DNA of 64,000 nucleotides from Vreelandella rituensis (GTDB lineage: Bacteria; Pseudomonadota; Gammaproteobacteria; Pseudomonadales; Halomonadaceae): positions 62,001-126,000 of the forward strand of contig NZ_QPIJ01000002.1 of NCBI RefSeq assembly GCF_003336665.1, given 5' to 3'. The notes under the pieces were generated by a model, which saw only the letters and a program-made list of their open reading frames with translations, was not told the origin of the DNA and searched no databases. The position numbers and the translations under genes are program-made. Each line of letters starts with the position of its first letter. The stretch's first letter is position 1. Below are positions 1-8,416 of the stretch, in pieces.

Positions 1-332
1 TTGCCGAAGATCACATCCACTTCTTCCTGGGCAAGCAGCTCACGGGCACGCTCGGCGAACAACGGCCAGTTGGAGGCCGGGTCGACCACCACGGCTTCCA
101 GCTGGCGCCCCAGCAAGCCGCCCGCTTCGTTCTGCTTTTCGATCAGCATCTCGACGGTATCTTTGAGCGTGGTTTCACTGATCGCCATGGTGCCGGAAAG
201 CGAATGCAGAATACCCACCTTGATCGGGTCTTGCGCCTGGGCCATTGCCTGAGCCCCGGCGCCCATGACGGCGGCTGACACTAGCGCAGTGGCCAGGTAA
301 CGGGCATGTGGTTTAGGTTGCAATGTGATCAC
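1..332 (-). CDS. urtA: Urea ABC transporter substrate-binding protein, 5' part only
   Basis: Periplasmic binding protein that would deliver urea to the UrtBCDE importer. Only about 110 N-terminal codons lie in the window; the gene runs off the left edge. The minus strand reads a basic N-terminus, a hydrophobic segment and an Ala-rich cleavage region near residue 31, then DPIKVGILHSLSGTMAISE and later VVVDPASNWPLFAERARELL, which are hallmark stretches of UrtA as I know the family. The start is GTG at 330-332, five bases behind an AAGGAG ribosome site. A sigma-54 promoter and an NtrC-like site lie upstream, as expected for a nitrogen-scavenging transporter. The identification rests on sequence recall, without an alignment. 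Confidence 0.85.
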   Translation of the reverse strand, partial: MITLQPKPHARYLATALVSAAVMGAGAQAMAQAQDPIKVGILHSLSGTMAISETTLKDTVEMLIEKQNEAGGLLGRQLEAVVVDPASNWPLFAERARELLAQEEVDVIFG

Positions 333-422
333 TGGAACTCCTTCGCCCCGCAGGGGCTCGTTAGGGTGATCGCGTACGCTCGACGGTCGTGCAAGGCGGT
401 ACGCGGAACAGCCACCAGCACT

Positions 423-438
423 TGCAAAGGCTGCGCCA
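423..438 (-). promoter_or_regulatory. Sigma-54 (-24/-12) promoter for urtA
   Basis: Read on the minus strand the site is TGGCGCA-GCCT-TTGCA, against the RpoN consensus TGGCACG-N4-TTGCW. The invariant GG and GC pairs have the right spacing. It lies about 90 bp before the urtA GTG, giving a leader of roughly 80 nt. An NtrC-like palindrome sits about 130 bp further upstream, a usual enhancer distance. Confidence 0.6.
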
Positions 439-555
439 CATTGCTGAAAAATATTTTTTAATGCTTAAATTCAAAAAGTTGAAACAAAACGTCCAACCCG
501 CTTTCGCGCAACTGCACTACTTTTGAGCACCAACTTCCTGCGCCTTTTCGGCAGA

Positions 556-572
556 CGCACCAAAAAAGTGCT
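556..572. promoter_or_regulatory. NtrC-like binding site upstream of urtA
   Basis: The 17-mer CGCACC-AAAAA-AGTGCT matches the NtrC palindrome TGCACC-N5-GGTGCA in both half-sites with few changes. It lies 118-149 bp upstream of the -24/-12 element, a typical enhancer position. Assignment to NtrC rather than another activator is inference. Confidence 0.5.
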
Positions 573-680
573 TTCAGGCACCCGGTTGCGGTTGCGCCAT
601 TCCAGGCACTGCCTAGGCACTGACGAAGCATACCTAGGCGCTACATGAGGCGCCCACAAAAGACTGGCCAGATGAGAGAC

Positions 681-711
681 TTAGACCTTGGCGAAAATTA
701 GACCTTGGTCT
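681..711. repeat. 11-bp direct repeat upstream of the BCCT gene
   Basis: TTAGACCTTGG occurs at 681-691 and again at 698-708, a 17-bp period. The second copy is part of the palindrome AGACC-TT-GGTCT (700-711). The arrangement looks like a pair of operator half-sites for a regulator of the downstream carrier, but no regulator gene is adjacent. Confidence 0.5.
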
Positions 712-753
712 ATGGCATGGGTTACAATTCGGCAAATCTTGCTCCATTTCCAG

Positions 754-780
754 CGCCATTCAATGAGTGGCGTTTTTTTT
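754..780 (+). terminator. Intrinsic terminator/attenuator in the BCCT leader
   Basis: CGCCATTC (754-761) pairs with GAGTGGCG (765-772), with one G-U pair and an AAT loop, and is followed directly by eight T residues (773-780). It points toward the BCCT gene, whose chosen ATG is at 813. A terminator between promoter and start suggests either attenuation or that the gene starts from a promoter inside 781-812. Confidence 0.7.
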
Positions 781-812
781 ATGCTCTTTTTTCCTACTGG
801 ATATGTCTTTCA

Positions 813-2363
813 ATGGCTCAAACTCAAACCGATTCACCTCCTCGCTCACATAAGCTAGGCGATCCCGTGGTGCTTGTATTGACCATCGGATTCGTTCTCG
901 CCTTCGTATTGCTTTCGCTTTACGACATCGAGCTTGTCGCCGACAGCATCAGCAGCGGCTTCGCCTGGACGGCGCTGACCCTGGGTTCTTATTTTCAGTT
1001 GCTGCTGATTCTGACGTTCTTCATCGCTATCGGCCTTGCCATGACGCCCGCCGCCAAGGCGCGTATCGGCAATCTCGACGCGCCGGAGATGAGTACGTTC
1101 AAGTGGCTCTCGATTATCTTGTGCACATTGCTTGCCGGGGGCGGCGTCTTTTTTGCTGCCGGTGAACCGGTGTATCACTTCGTGGTGACGCCCCCGGCCT
1201 TCGATACCGAGGCAGGCACCGCCGAAGCGGTTGCCGGTGCCTTGGCGCAATCGTTCATGCATTGGGGATTTCTGGCCTGGGCGGTGCTCGGTTCGTTATC
1301 CGCCGTCGTACTGGCGCATGCGCACTACGTGAAAGGCGAACCCCTGCAACCCCGCACCCTGCTCTACCCGGTGTTCGGCAAGCGCCTGATGCGCGGGCCG
1401 CTGGGCGGGGTAGTGGACGCCTGTTGTGTCATCGCGGTGGTGGCCGGCACGGTGGGGCCTATCGGTTTTCTGGCGACCCAGATGAGCTACGGCCTGCATG
1501 AACTATTTGGCTTGCCAGAAGGCTACCCGACCCAACTGGGCATTCTGGTGGTATTGGGAGCTGTCTATGTCGGCTCGGCGGTCAGTGGCGTACATCGCGG
1601 CATCCAACTGCTCAGCCGTTTCAATGTGTTCCTGGCGCTGGCCATCGCCCTGGTCATCGTGGTGTTCGGTCCCACCCTGTTTCTGGTCAACAGCTACCTG
1701 CAAAGTACCGGCACTTACCTGAGTCAATTCTTCACCATGGCGAGCATGACCGCGGAAACCGCACCGGCCTGGTGGATGCAATGGTGGACGGTGTTCTTCT
1801 TTGCCTGGTTCATCGGCTATGCGCCGTTGATGGCCATTTTCGTGGCGCGAATTTCTCGCGGCCGCACCATCCGCCAGATGATTCTGGCAGTGGCGGTCAT
1901 TGCACCGATTGCCACCACGATCTGGTTCACCTTGCTGGGTGGCTCGGGCATCTATTATCAACTGACCGGTACCATCGATCTTACCGAGGCACTCAACAAC
2001 TTCCAGTTCGATGTGGCGACCCTCACGGTGGCTCAGGCACTGCCCGGTGGCACCTGGATGGCATTCGCCATTCTGCTGCTGACCAGTATCTTCGTGGCGA
2101 CGACCGGCGACTCTATGAGCTACTCGATTGCGGTGGTCGGCGCAGGCCATGACGCCCCGAGCTCTCTCATTCGGGCTTTCTGGGGAATCACCATGGCGCT
2201 GATGGCCGCCATCCTGTTGTACATGGGAGCCGGTCAAATCGGTGTTCTGCAACAATTCATCGTGCTTACCGCGATCCCGGTTTCCTTGATCCTGCTTCCC
2301 TCATTATGGAAAGGGCCGCAAGCGGCTTATGCCATGGCCCGCGAACAAGGGATTATTGATTGA
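813..2363 (+). CDS. BCCT family transporter
   Basis: Inner-membrane betaine/carnitine/choline-type secondary transporter of 516 residues with about twelve hydrophobic segments; probable import of a quaternary ammonium osmolyte or related compound. The family core is visible around residues 320-355, where an aromatic run (WWTVFFFAWFIGYAP) leads into ARISRGRTIRQMI, a conserved BCCT stretch. The usual aromatic box is altered (FFFAWF rather than FYWAWW), so the substrate is not predicted. The frame is open upstream to 705, but the conserved-looking N-terminus begins at ATG 813; no strong ribosome site supports either start. It is transcribed away from urtA and ends before a bidirectional terminator shared with tctA. 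Confidence 0.85.
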   Translation: MAQTQTDSPPRSHKLGDPVVLVLTIGFVLAFVLLSLYDIELVADSISSGFAWTALTLGSYFQLLLILTFFIAIGLAMTPAAKARIGNLDAPEMSTFKWLSIILCTLLAGGGVFFAAGEPVYHFVVTPPAFDTEAGTAEAVAGALAQSFMHWGFLAWAVLGSLSAVVLAHAHYVKGEPLQPRTLLYPVFGKRLMRGPLGGVVDACCVIAVVAGTVGPIGFLATQMSYGLHELFGLPEGYPTQLGILVVLGAVYVGSAVSGVHRGIQLLSRFNVFLALAIALVIVVFGPTLFLVNSYLQSTGTYLSQFFTMASMTAETAPAWWMQWWTVFFFAWFIGYAPLMAIFVARISRGRTIRQMILAVAVIAPIATTIWFTLLGGSGIYYQLTGTIDLTEALNNFQFDVATLTVAQALPGGTWMAFAILLLTSIFVATTGDSMSYSIAVVGAGHDAPSSLIRAFWGITMALMAAILLYMGAGQIGVLQQFIVLTAIPVSLILLPSLWKGPQAAYAMAREQGIID

Positions 2364-2398
2364 TTGACCCGATATACACAGCGGATGTTTTGCTCGTG

Positions 2399-2437
2399 AA
2401 AACGGGGCGCCGACGAAAGTCGACGCCCCGTTTTTTA
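2399..2437. terminator. Bidirectional terminator between bccT and tctA
   Basis: AAAACGGGGCG and its complement CGCCCCGTTTT flank a GAAA tetraloop stem with one mismatch, with A-tract on the left and T-tract on the right. It can end both the plus-strand carrier transcript and the minus-strand tctCBA transcript. Confidence 0.9.
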
Positions 2438-2482
2438 TAGCTTTTTTTCAACTACTTAGCTTCCAGAGCCAAGGCTTTTAGA

Positions 2483-4009
2483 TCAATCGCTTTCCGGCAT
2501 GCCTTTTTCGATGGGCGTACGCATCCGACGGCGTAAAATGGGACCCACGACATAGGGCAGGATCAAGCCCAGACCCGCGAAGACCCACAGGCCGATGGCC
2601 AGCCCGCTGTCCCACAGAATCATCCAGTCACCATCGGAGATATCCATGGCATGGCGCAGGTTCTTCTCCATTTCCGGCCCCAGCAACAAGCCGAGAATCA
2701 CCGGCACTAGCGGAATCTCCAGCTTGCGCAGTACATAGCCGCCCACCCCGAAAGCCACCATGAAGTAGAGATCGAAGATGGTGTTACTGATCGAGTAGAT
2801 GCCGACGAAAGCCACCATGGTGACGATCGGCAGCAGATACATCGGCGGTACGGAAAGCAATTTGACGAAGATACCCACCAGCGGAATGTTGAGCACCAGC
2901 AACAGGAAGTTGCCGATCAGAAGCGCCGCGATCACGCCCCAGACGATGTCGGCGTTCTGGGTGAACATCAAGGGTCCCGGGGTGATGTTCAACGAGATCA
3001 ACAGCGCCAAGAGTACCGCCGTGGTACCGCTGCCCGGCACTCCCAGGGTCAGCATGGGCACCAGGGCACCGCTGGAAGCAGCGTTGTTGCCGGCTTCGGG
3101 CGCCGCCACACCGCGTGGATCGCCTTGTCCGAAATAGCCTTTCTTGCCCAGCACACGCTTTTCCAGGGTATAGCTGATGAAGCTACCCAGGGAGGCACCG
3201 GCCCCCGGCAATACCCCGGCGACAAACCCCAGCACCCCACCACGAAAGCTGGTGGGCAGAATCTCGCGGATATCCTTCCAGGAAAGCGAGAGCTTGTTGA
3301 CCTTCATCTTTTCCTTGCCGCCACCGGCGCGTTCCTCGATGAAGAACAGTAGCTCGGAAATGGCGAACAGTCCCACGATGGCGATGATGAAGTCCACGCC
3401 TTCGAAGAGTTCGAGCACGCCGAAGGTGTAGCGCGGCACCCCGGTGTTATCGATTCCCACGGTCGCGATCATCAGGCCGATACAGGCGGCGACCACTGTC
3501 TTGATGGGGTTCTTGCCGGTGATCCCGCCGAGGGTGGCAAACGCCAGCAGGAAGAGCGCGAAATATTCCGCTGGGCCGAACGTCAGGGCGAAGTTGGCCA
3601 GCAACGGCGCCAGCAGGATCAGACCGATGGTAGCGATCAGACTACCCACAAACGAGGCCACCGCGGAGATCGCCAGCGCTTCGGACGCCTTGCCCTTCTG
3701 GGCCATGGGGTAGCCGTCCAGGCAGGTCATCATCGCCGGCTCATCGCCAGGAATATTCAGCAAAATCGACGAAATGCGCCCGCCGTACATCGCCCCGGCA
3801 TACACCGAGGTCAGCATGATCAAGGCGGTTTCCGGGGCGAGTCCCAGGCTGAAGGCCAGCGGAATCAGGATGGCCACCCCGTTGGCCGGGCCCAACCCCG
3901 GCAAGGCACCGATCAAGGTACCCAGAAAAGCGCCCAACAGGGCGAACATCAGGTTATGCGGCGCCAGGGCGACGCCGAAACCATCCATCAGATAGCCGAG
4001 GGTTTCCAT
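2483..4009 (-). CDS. tctA: Tripartite tricarboxylate transporter, large permease TctA
   Basis: Large membrane subunit (508 residues, about 11-12 membrane segments) of a TTT carrier that imports citrate-like or other carboxylates with a periplasmic binding protein. Family features include LLGAFLGTLIGALPGLGPANG near residues 24-45, the GAMYGGRISSILLNIPGDEP stretch near 72-92, and a second GVLGFVAGVLPGAGAS copy mid-protein. Length is normal for TctA. Its ATG overlaps the tctB stop by one base, so the two are translationally coupled. It is the last gene of tctCBA. Confidence 0.95.
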   Translation of the reverse strand: METLGYLMDGFGVALAPHNLMFALLGAFLGTLIGALPGLGPANGVAILIPLAFSLGLAPETALIMLTSVYAGAMYGGRISSILLNIPGDEPAMMTCLDGYPMAQKGKASEALAISAVASFVGSLIATIGLILLAPLLANFALTFGPAEYFALFLLAFATLGGITGKNPIKTVVAACIGLMIATVGIDNTGVPRYTFGVLELFEGVDFIIAIVGLFAISELLFFIEERAGGGKEKMKVNKLSLSWKDIREILPTSFRGGVLGFVAGVLPGAGASLGSFISYTLEKRVLGKKGYFGQGDPRGVAAPEAGNNAASSGALVPMLTLGVPGSGTTAVLLALLISLNITPGPLMFTQNADIVWGVIAALLIGNFLLLVLNIPLVGIFVKLLSVPPMYLLPIVTMVAFVGIYSISNTIFDLYFMVAFGVGGYVLRKLEIPLVPVILGLLLGPEMEKNLRHAMDISDGDWMILWDSGLAIGLWVFAGLGLILPYVVGPILRRRMRTPIEKGMPESD

Positions 4010-4461
4010 CAGTTCATCTCCAGGAACGAAAGCAGACCCAGCGGCAAGGCGAGATCAAGCGCAAAACTGAACAGAAAGTACACCACCACCCCCGAGACCG
4101 CGCCGGTGATATAGGCATTCATCGGGGGCGCGCCCATCCGCCAGCAAAGCGTTCCCACCGCCAGCGTGGTGCTGATAATGAAGCCCAGTGGCTGAAGCAG
4201 CAGGGCATACAGCAGCAACACCACCACGGCGATGATCAGCTCGATGCCGGTGCGGTTCCAGGGCCAGGCATTGTCAGGATCGGGACGTACGATCAGATAC
4301 AGGCTGGAAAGCGCCAGCACCACGGCCAGCAATTTTGGAAAAGTATCGGGGCCGACGGACTCGGCCCCCCCGAACGGTTCCGGGAACTGTGTCGCGGCCC
4401 AGCCGTACGCAACGGCCAGGACGATCATCAGGACCCCAAAGATGCGGTCATTGAAAGTCAT
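4009..4461 (-). CDS. tctB: Tripartite tricarboxylate transporter, small permease TctB
   Basis: Small membrane subunit of 150 residues with four predicted membrane helices and the weakly conserved pattern of TctB (N-terminal helix near residues 8-25, SVGPDTFPKLLAVVLAL near 35-52). It sits between tctC and tctA with one-base overlaps on both sides, which identifies it as well as the sequence does. Its partner TctA forms the transport channel. Confidence 0.92.
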   Translation of the reverse strand: MTFNDRIFGVLMIVLAVAYGWAATQFPEPFGGAESVGPDTFPKLLAVVLALSSLYLIVRPDPDNAWPWNRTGIELIIAVVVLLLYALLLQPLGFIISTTLAVGTLCWRMGAPPMNAYITGAVSGVVVYFLFSFALDLALPLGLLSFLEMN

Positions 4462-5462
4462 TACTGAATCAATCCGATATCTTTGGAAAGCTGTTCGATA
4501 TCCTTGATCTGGTTGAGGACGAATTCTTCGAACTCACCCGCGGTCATGTGGAAAGGCATCAAACCGTTCTGGGTCATGACACTTTGCCATTCCTCGCTCT
4601 GGTAGATGGTGTCCATGGCATCGGTCCAATACGCCTCGGCGTCTTCCGAGATATCCGCCGGCATGTAGAAGCCGCGCCAGTTGGGGCCCAATGCATCGAT
4701 GCCCTGCTCACGGGCAGTGGGAATATCGGACAGATCGCCGGGCAGGCGCTCTTCGGAGAGCACCGCCAGGACGCGCAGGTCACCGGATTCCATGAACCCT
4801 TGGGCTTCGGTGATATCGCCGGTGAAGGCGTCAACGTGCCCACCGATTACCTGGGTCAAGGCCTCGCCGCCATTGTTGTACGACAGGTAGGCAATGCGCG
4901 GAAGATTCTCGACATCGGCGGCCTGAGCGGCAATCAACACCTTGAGATGATCCCAGCCGCCCTTGGCGCTACCCCCGGCAAATTTGACGCTGCGCGGGTC
5001 TTCCTTGAGCGAGTCCATCAGCTCATTGAGGTCATCGATCTCGGAGTCTGCGGCCACGGCGATAATTCCGTAATCCGCGCCCAGAGCACCGATCCAGTTG
5101 ACCATATCGGCGGAGAGCCCCGGGAATTGCCCTTGTGCCAGACGCGTGGTGGTGGCGGTGGAGGCTGCGACCAGCAGATGATCGTCACCGGCACGCTTGC
5201 TCACGGTATGGGCAAATGCCACCCCGCCGCCGGCACCGGCCATGTTGATGGTCTGCACATTCGCCGGGACCAGATCGAGCTCCTGCATGACATTGCCCAC
5301 GCTGCGGCAGGTAAAGTCCCAGCCGCCGCCTGGGTCGGACGGGGCGATACATTCCACCTTGCCCTTGGGTTCGAAGGCGCTGGCAGTGCTGGAAAAAGTG
5401 GTAACGGCGGCTAGCGGCAGGGCCAGCAGGGTTACGTACTTCAAGGAAGGCTTGAGAGTCAT
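4461..5462 (-). CDS. tctC: Tripartite tricarboxylate transporter, substrate-binding protein TctC
   Basis: Periplasmic binding protein of 333 residues. A signal peptide ends near residue 29 (TASA-FEPKG), followed by the TctC hallmark ECIAPSDPGGGWDFTCR and later the GGHVDAFTGD region. ATG at 5460-5462 follows a GGAG ribosome site seven bases away, so the GTG four codons upstream is not used. The ligand is likely a tricarboxylate or dicarboxylate, but TctC proteins bind varied anions and the sequence does not decide. The promoter region (5463-5642) holds short repeats. The adjacent CitA/CitB-type pair is the likely regulator. Confidence 0.93.
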   Translation of the reverse strand: MTLKPSLKYVTLLALPLAAVTTFSSTASAFEPKGKVECIAPSDPGGGWDFTCRSVGNVMQELDLVPANVQTINMAGAGGGVAFAHTVSKRAGDDHLLVAASTATTTRLAQGQFPGLSADMVNWIGALGADYGIIAVAADSEIDDLNELMDSLKEDPRSVKFAGGSAKGGWDHLKVLIAAQAADVENLPRIAYLSYNNGGEALTQVIGGHVDAFTGDITEAQGFMESGDLRVLAVLSEERLPGDLSDIPTAREQGIDALGPNWRGFYMPADISEDAEAYWTDAMDTIYQSEEWQSVMTQNGLMPFHMTAGEFEEFVLNQIKDIEQLSKDIGLIQ

Positions 5463-5590
5463 GGCGTTCTCCACGTTTCAATCTATTGTTGTAGTGCTGC
5501 GTGTTGTGGTGATGCGTGGTGCTTCACGCTGCGAACGTTAGAAGAATGCAGACCCTGGTGACAAGCTTGTGAACATAAAGCACAAAAAGA

Positions 5591-5621
5591 GCATTTTGGG
5601 CATTTTGTTCATTCTGTTCAC
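5591..5621. repeat. 9-bp tandem repeats in the tctC promoter region
   Basis: GCATTTTGG-GCATTTTGT-TCATTCTGT-TCA: three to four degenerate 9-bp units upstream of tctC, between it and the 3' end of the response regulator gene. They are AT-rich and could be binding half-sites for the CitB-like regulator; that role is inference. Confidence 0.45.
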
Positions 5622-5623
5622 AG

Positions 5624-5655
5624 CGGCTTTTCAAGGGCTTTCTTAAGGGCTTTCC
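5624..5655. repeat. 12-bp degenerate tandem repeat over the regulator's stop codon
   Basis: GGCTTTTCAAG, GGCTTTCTTAAG and GGCTTTCCAG follow one another at 5626-5657. The response regulator stop (minus strand, 5643-5645) lies inside the array, so the last codons are part of the repeat. Similar short arrays occur at other gene ends in this window. Confidence 0.5.
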
Positions 5656-6374
5656 AGCCAGCCGATGGCATCAGTCTGCAACCGATAGCGTCGCTCGGGC
5701 CTACCAACATCACCGTAGCCCAGTTCCGCTTCCACCACCTGTACCGATACCAGAAATTCCAGATAGCGCCGCGCCGTGGAACGGCTTGCACCCATGACGC
5801 GTGCCACCTGCATGGCGGCCTGCGATTCAGGCGCCTGCTTGAGCGCTTCCACCACCGAGCGTAACGTCAGGCGGTCGATACCTTTGGGCAAGGCGCGCAT
5901 CCCTGCGTTCGAGGGGCTTTCCGGGCGCAACCTGGCAAGGGCGCGATCCAGCTCCTCCTGGCTCATTTCTCCCTGAGCCGCTAAGGCACTGCGTTCGCGG
6001 CGAAAGCGCGCCAGCATCTGCGCCATGCGCGCGGCTTCGGTGGGTTTGATCAAGTAATCGAACACCCCGCCGCGCAAGGCTTCGCTGATGGTTTCCACCT
6101 CGCGTGCGGCGGTGACCATGACGATATCCACCTGGACGTAATCGCGACGCAGCGCCCAGAGCAGTTCGAGGCCTTCTACATCGGGCAAATAAGCATCCAG
6201 CAATACCAGCTGAATATTCGATGCATGGCGCGCCATCAGCTCGCGGGCTTCCGCCCCGTTGCGAGCCACGGCAACCACCTCAAAGCCTGGGCTTTGTTCG
6301 ATAAAGGCACGATGGATGTCAGCAATGCGAAAGTCGTCTTCTATGATCAGGAGTCCGTAATTCGAAGCGGGCAT
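5643..6374 (-). CDS. CitB/DcuR-type response regulator for tctCBA
   Basis: Response regulator of 243 residues. Receiver domain residues 7-125 show the acidic pocket (IIEDD, 10-14), phosphoacceptor Asp60 (LLDAYLPD) and a conserved Lys near 111 (YLIKP). The C-terminal third carries a winged-helix-like HTH (VARVMGASRSTARRYLEFL), as in CitB/DpiA/DcuR regulators. ATG at 6372-6374 is preceded by AGGAGGAGGG, which decides it over the ATG eight codons upstream. It follows the kinase gene by about 60 bp and is adjacent to tctCBA, which it probably activates in response to an extracytoplasmic carboxylate. Confidence 0.9.
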   Translation of the reverse strand: MPASNYGLLIIEDDFRIADIHRAFIEQSPGFEVVAVARNGAEARELMARHASNIQLVLLDAYLPDVEGLELLWALRRDYVQVDIVMVTAAREVETISEALRGGVFDYLIKPTEAARMAQMLARFRRERSALAAQGEMSQEELDRALARLRPESPSNAGMRALPKGIDRLTLRSVVEALKQAPESQAAMQVARVMGASRSTARRYLEFLVSVQVVEAELGYGDVGRPERRYRLQTDAIGWLESP

Positions 6375-6432
6375 CCCTCCTCCTGCGATGTCGGGCATCG
6401 TCTTGTCGTGGTTGGCGTGGGATCTCAGGCGC

Positions 6433-8130
6433 TCAGGAAAAACCTGCTGTCGCGCGACACAAGGAGCGATCGAGCACCACGATAAAGCAGGCCCCGCCCA
6501 GTTCACTTTCCTCCAGTGTTACGGCACCGCCGTGTTCGCGGCATAACCGCACCACCAGCGCCAGGCCGATGCCACGGTGCTTGCCCGGCTTGGTCGAATA
6601 GCCTTCGCGAAAGATGTGCTCGATGTCCTTCTCCGGTACGCCGGGGCCGTTGTCCTCGACCTCGATCAACAGCTGCTCGCCCAGATCGGTGAAAAACAGC
6701 CGCACCTGTGGCTCATCGGAGGCTCCCTGCAAGGCGGCGTGACAGGCGTTATCCAGAAGGTTGCCCACCACGCTCATCAGCACTTCCTGTCCGATGGCGG
6801 TCAACGGCTGGGAAAGCGAGCTCTGTTCGTCGATTTCCAGGCTGACGCCGAGTTCCCGGGCGCGAGTCAGCTTGCCCAACAGGGTGCCGCTCAAGACGGG
6901 ATCAGCGACATGCTGCATCAGGAAGTTCATCTGCGCCTGGGCGCGTTCGCTTTCCTGATGGATCAATGCCAGGGCATCGTCGATGCGATCAAGCTGCAAC
7001 AACCCCGAGATGGTATACAGCTTATTGGAAAATTCATGCGCCTGGGCGCGCAGCATGTCCACATCGCGGCTGGCCTGACTAAGCGCCTGGGAAAGATCGA
7101 CGATTTCACGCCGGCTACGAAAGGTCGCCACCGCTCCTTCGATTTCGCCTTCATAGGAAATAGGCACCCGGTTGACGACCACCGGATGGTCCCCCAGCCA
7201 CATTTGCTGGTCGAACTGCTGCTCTCCTCGCTCCAGTACTTCAAGCAGGCGCGAATTAGGCACCACCGCCTGAATGTGCTGGCCCAATACGGCTTTTTCG
7301 GTAGCGGCCAACCCCAGAAAGCGCCGCGCCTGCTGATTGACCAGGGTGATGCGCCCTTCCCGGTTTATCGCCAGGATACCTTCGTGGATCGACTGCAGGA
7401 TAGCCTCTTTCTCCATGGCCAGGCGGGCGATTTCATGGGGTTCCAGGCCCAGAATCACTTTCTTCAGATGGCGCGAGAGCAGGTAGGCCCCGGCAAAGCC
7501 GAGCACGATCATCAGCGCCACCAGCCACCAGCCGAAACTGGTATGCCGCCCCACGTCCATGGCGATTCGGTCGAGCATGAAGCCCACCGAGACCAGCCCG
7601 AGAATATTGCCTTCGCCGTCGAAGACCGGCGTCTTGCCGCGAATCGCCTCGCCCAGCGAGCCGGTGGCTTCAGAGACGTAGGATTCGCCGTGCAGCAAGG
7701 CTCGCTGGTTGTCGCCGCCCACCATCGGCAAGCCGAGCCGCTCGGGCAAGGGGTGGGAGTAGCGCATCCCCTGGGTATTGCCCACCACCACATAGCGCGC
7801 CCCGGTTCGCAGGCGAATGCGCTCGGCAATCGGCTGGATGGTCGCGGCAGGGTTCTCATCGGAAAAGGACTCGATCAGCGCGGGAATACTCGCCACGCTC
7901 TTGGCCACCGCCAGGGCGCGTTCACCCATCTGGTCGCTGATGATTTCCGCCTTGCGATGATTGAGATAAGTGCCTTGGGCCAGCAACATCCCCGCCAGCA
8001 GTACCCCGACGAGCACCATGACCTGCAGGCGGAAGCTACGCGTCAACCAGCTTCGCCGGGCACGCGCTCGGCGCCAACGCTGGATGTCGGCAATGGTTCT
8101 GGGGCGGGAAGCGCTCATGGCGGTACTCAT
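6433..8130 (-). CDS. CitA/DcuS-type sensor histidine kinase
   Basis: Membrane kinase of 565 residues. Helix near 33-52, periplasmic sensor of the CitA/DcuS (sCache/PAS-like) type to about 190 with GARYVVVGN and RYSHP, second helix near 197-217, cytoplasmic PAS near 230-340, then the LRAQAHEFSNKL dimerisation box that is characteristic of this family, and an HATPase domain with VGNLLDNACHA, DNGPGVP and GIGLALV. The periplasmic fold normally binds citrate or C4-dicarboxylates. It is the first gene of a two-gene operon with the response regulator; 8131-8416 upstream shows no other gene. Confidence 0.92.
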   Translation of the reverse strand: MSTAMSASRPRTIADIQRWRRARARRSWLTRSFRLQVMVLVGVLLAGMLLAQGTYLNHRKAEIISDQMGERALAVAKSVASIPALIESFSDENPAATIQPIAERIRLRTGARYVVVGNTQGMRYSHPLPERLGLPMVGGDNQRALLHGESYVSEATGSLGEAIRGKTPVFDGEGNILGLVSVGFMLDRIAMDVGRHTSFGWWLVALMIVLGFAGAYLLSRHLKKVILGLEPHEIARLAMEKEAILQSIHEGILAINREGRITLVNQQARRFLGLAATEKAVLGQHIQAVVPNSRLLEVLERGEQQFDQQMWLGDHPVVVNRVPISYEGEIEGAVATFRSRREIVDLSQALSQASRDVDMLRAQAHEFSNKLYTISGLLQLDRIDDALALIHQESERAQAQMNFLMQHVADPVLSGTLLGKLTRARELGVSLEIDEQSSLSQPLTAIGQEVLMSVVGNLLDNACHAALQGASDEPQVRLFFTDLGEQLLIEVEDNGPGVPEKDIEHIFREGYSTKPGKHRGIGLALVVRLCREHGGAVTLEESELGGACFIVVLDRSLCRATAGFS

Positions 8131-8416
8131 CGGCGGTTGCTGCGTCAGTATGGCACGCCCAATACTTGAGGTTAATCGGTGCCTTTTGTTACTGAACTGG
8201 TGTAGCGCTAATCTATACTCAGTTAGTGTGCTGTCCCAGAAATAAGCGAGTAAATCTGTTTGCCCTTTGCGAGAATGAACTCGGCGCCATCATTGGGATT
8301 ACACAGTGGAGAAAAATGGATCCAGGAGTTGGCGGTGCCTGTACTACTGCCGTGGGCCTTTGTCGTGGTAGGGGCGCAGTGGCCGGGCTGATGACAGCCA
8401 TAATCTGGAGATAACA

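Larger units (their letters stand above)
333..812. other. urtA-bccT divergent intergenic region
   Basis: This 480-bp stretch separates two divergent genes. Besides the sigma-54 promoter and NtrC-like site it holds two CCTAGG palindromes 21 bp apart (612-617 and 633-638), an 11-bp direct repeat near 681-708 and an intrinsic terminator at 754-780. A minus-strand reading frame at 471-659 has no good start or composition and is not taken as a gene. Confidence 0.6.

Noticed and set aside
1-252. Plus-strand open frame at the left edge
   Set aside because: It is antisense to the clear UrtA coding sequence on the minus strand.
471-659. Minus-strand 62-codon frame
   Set aside because: Basic, low-complexity product, no ribosome site, and it covers the NtrC-like site and control region.
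6577-8169. 530-codon plus-strand frame
   Set aside because: Antisense shadow of the CitA-like kinase; long antisense frames are common at this GC content and the product has no family features.
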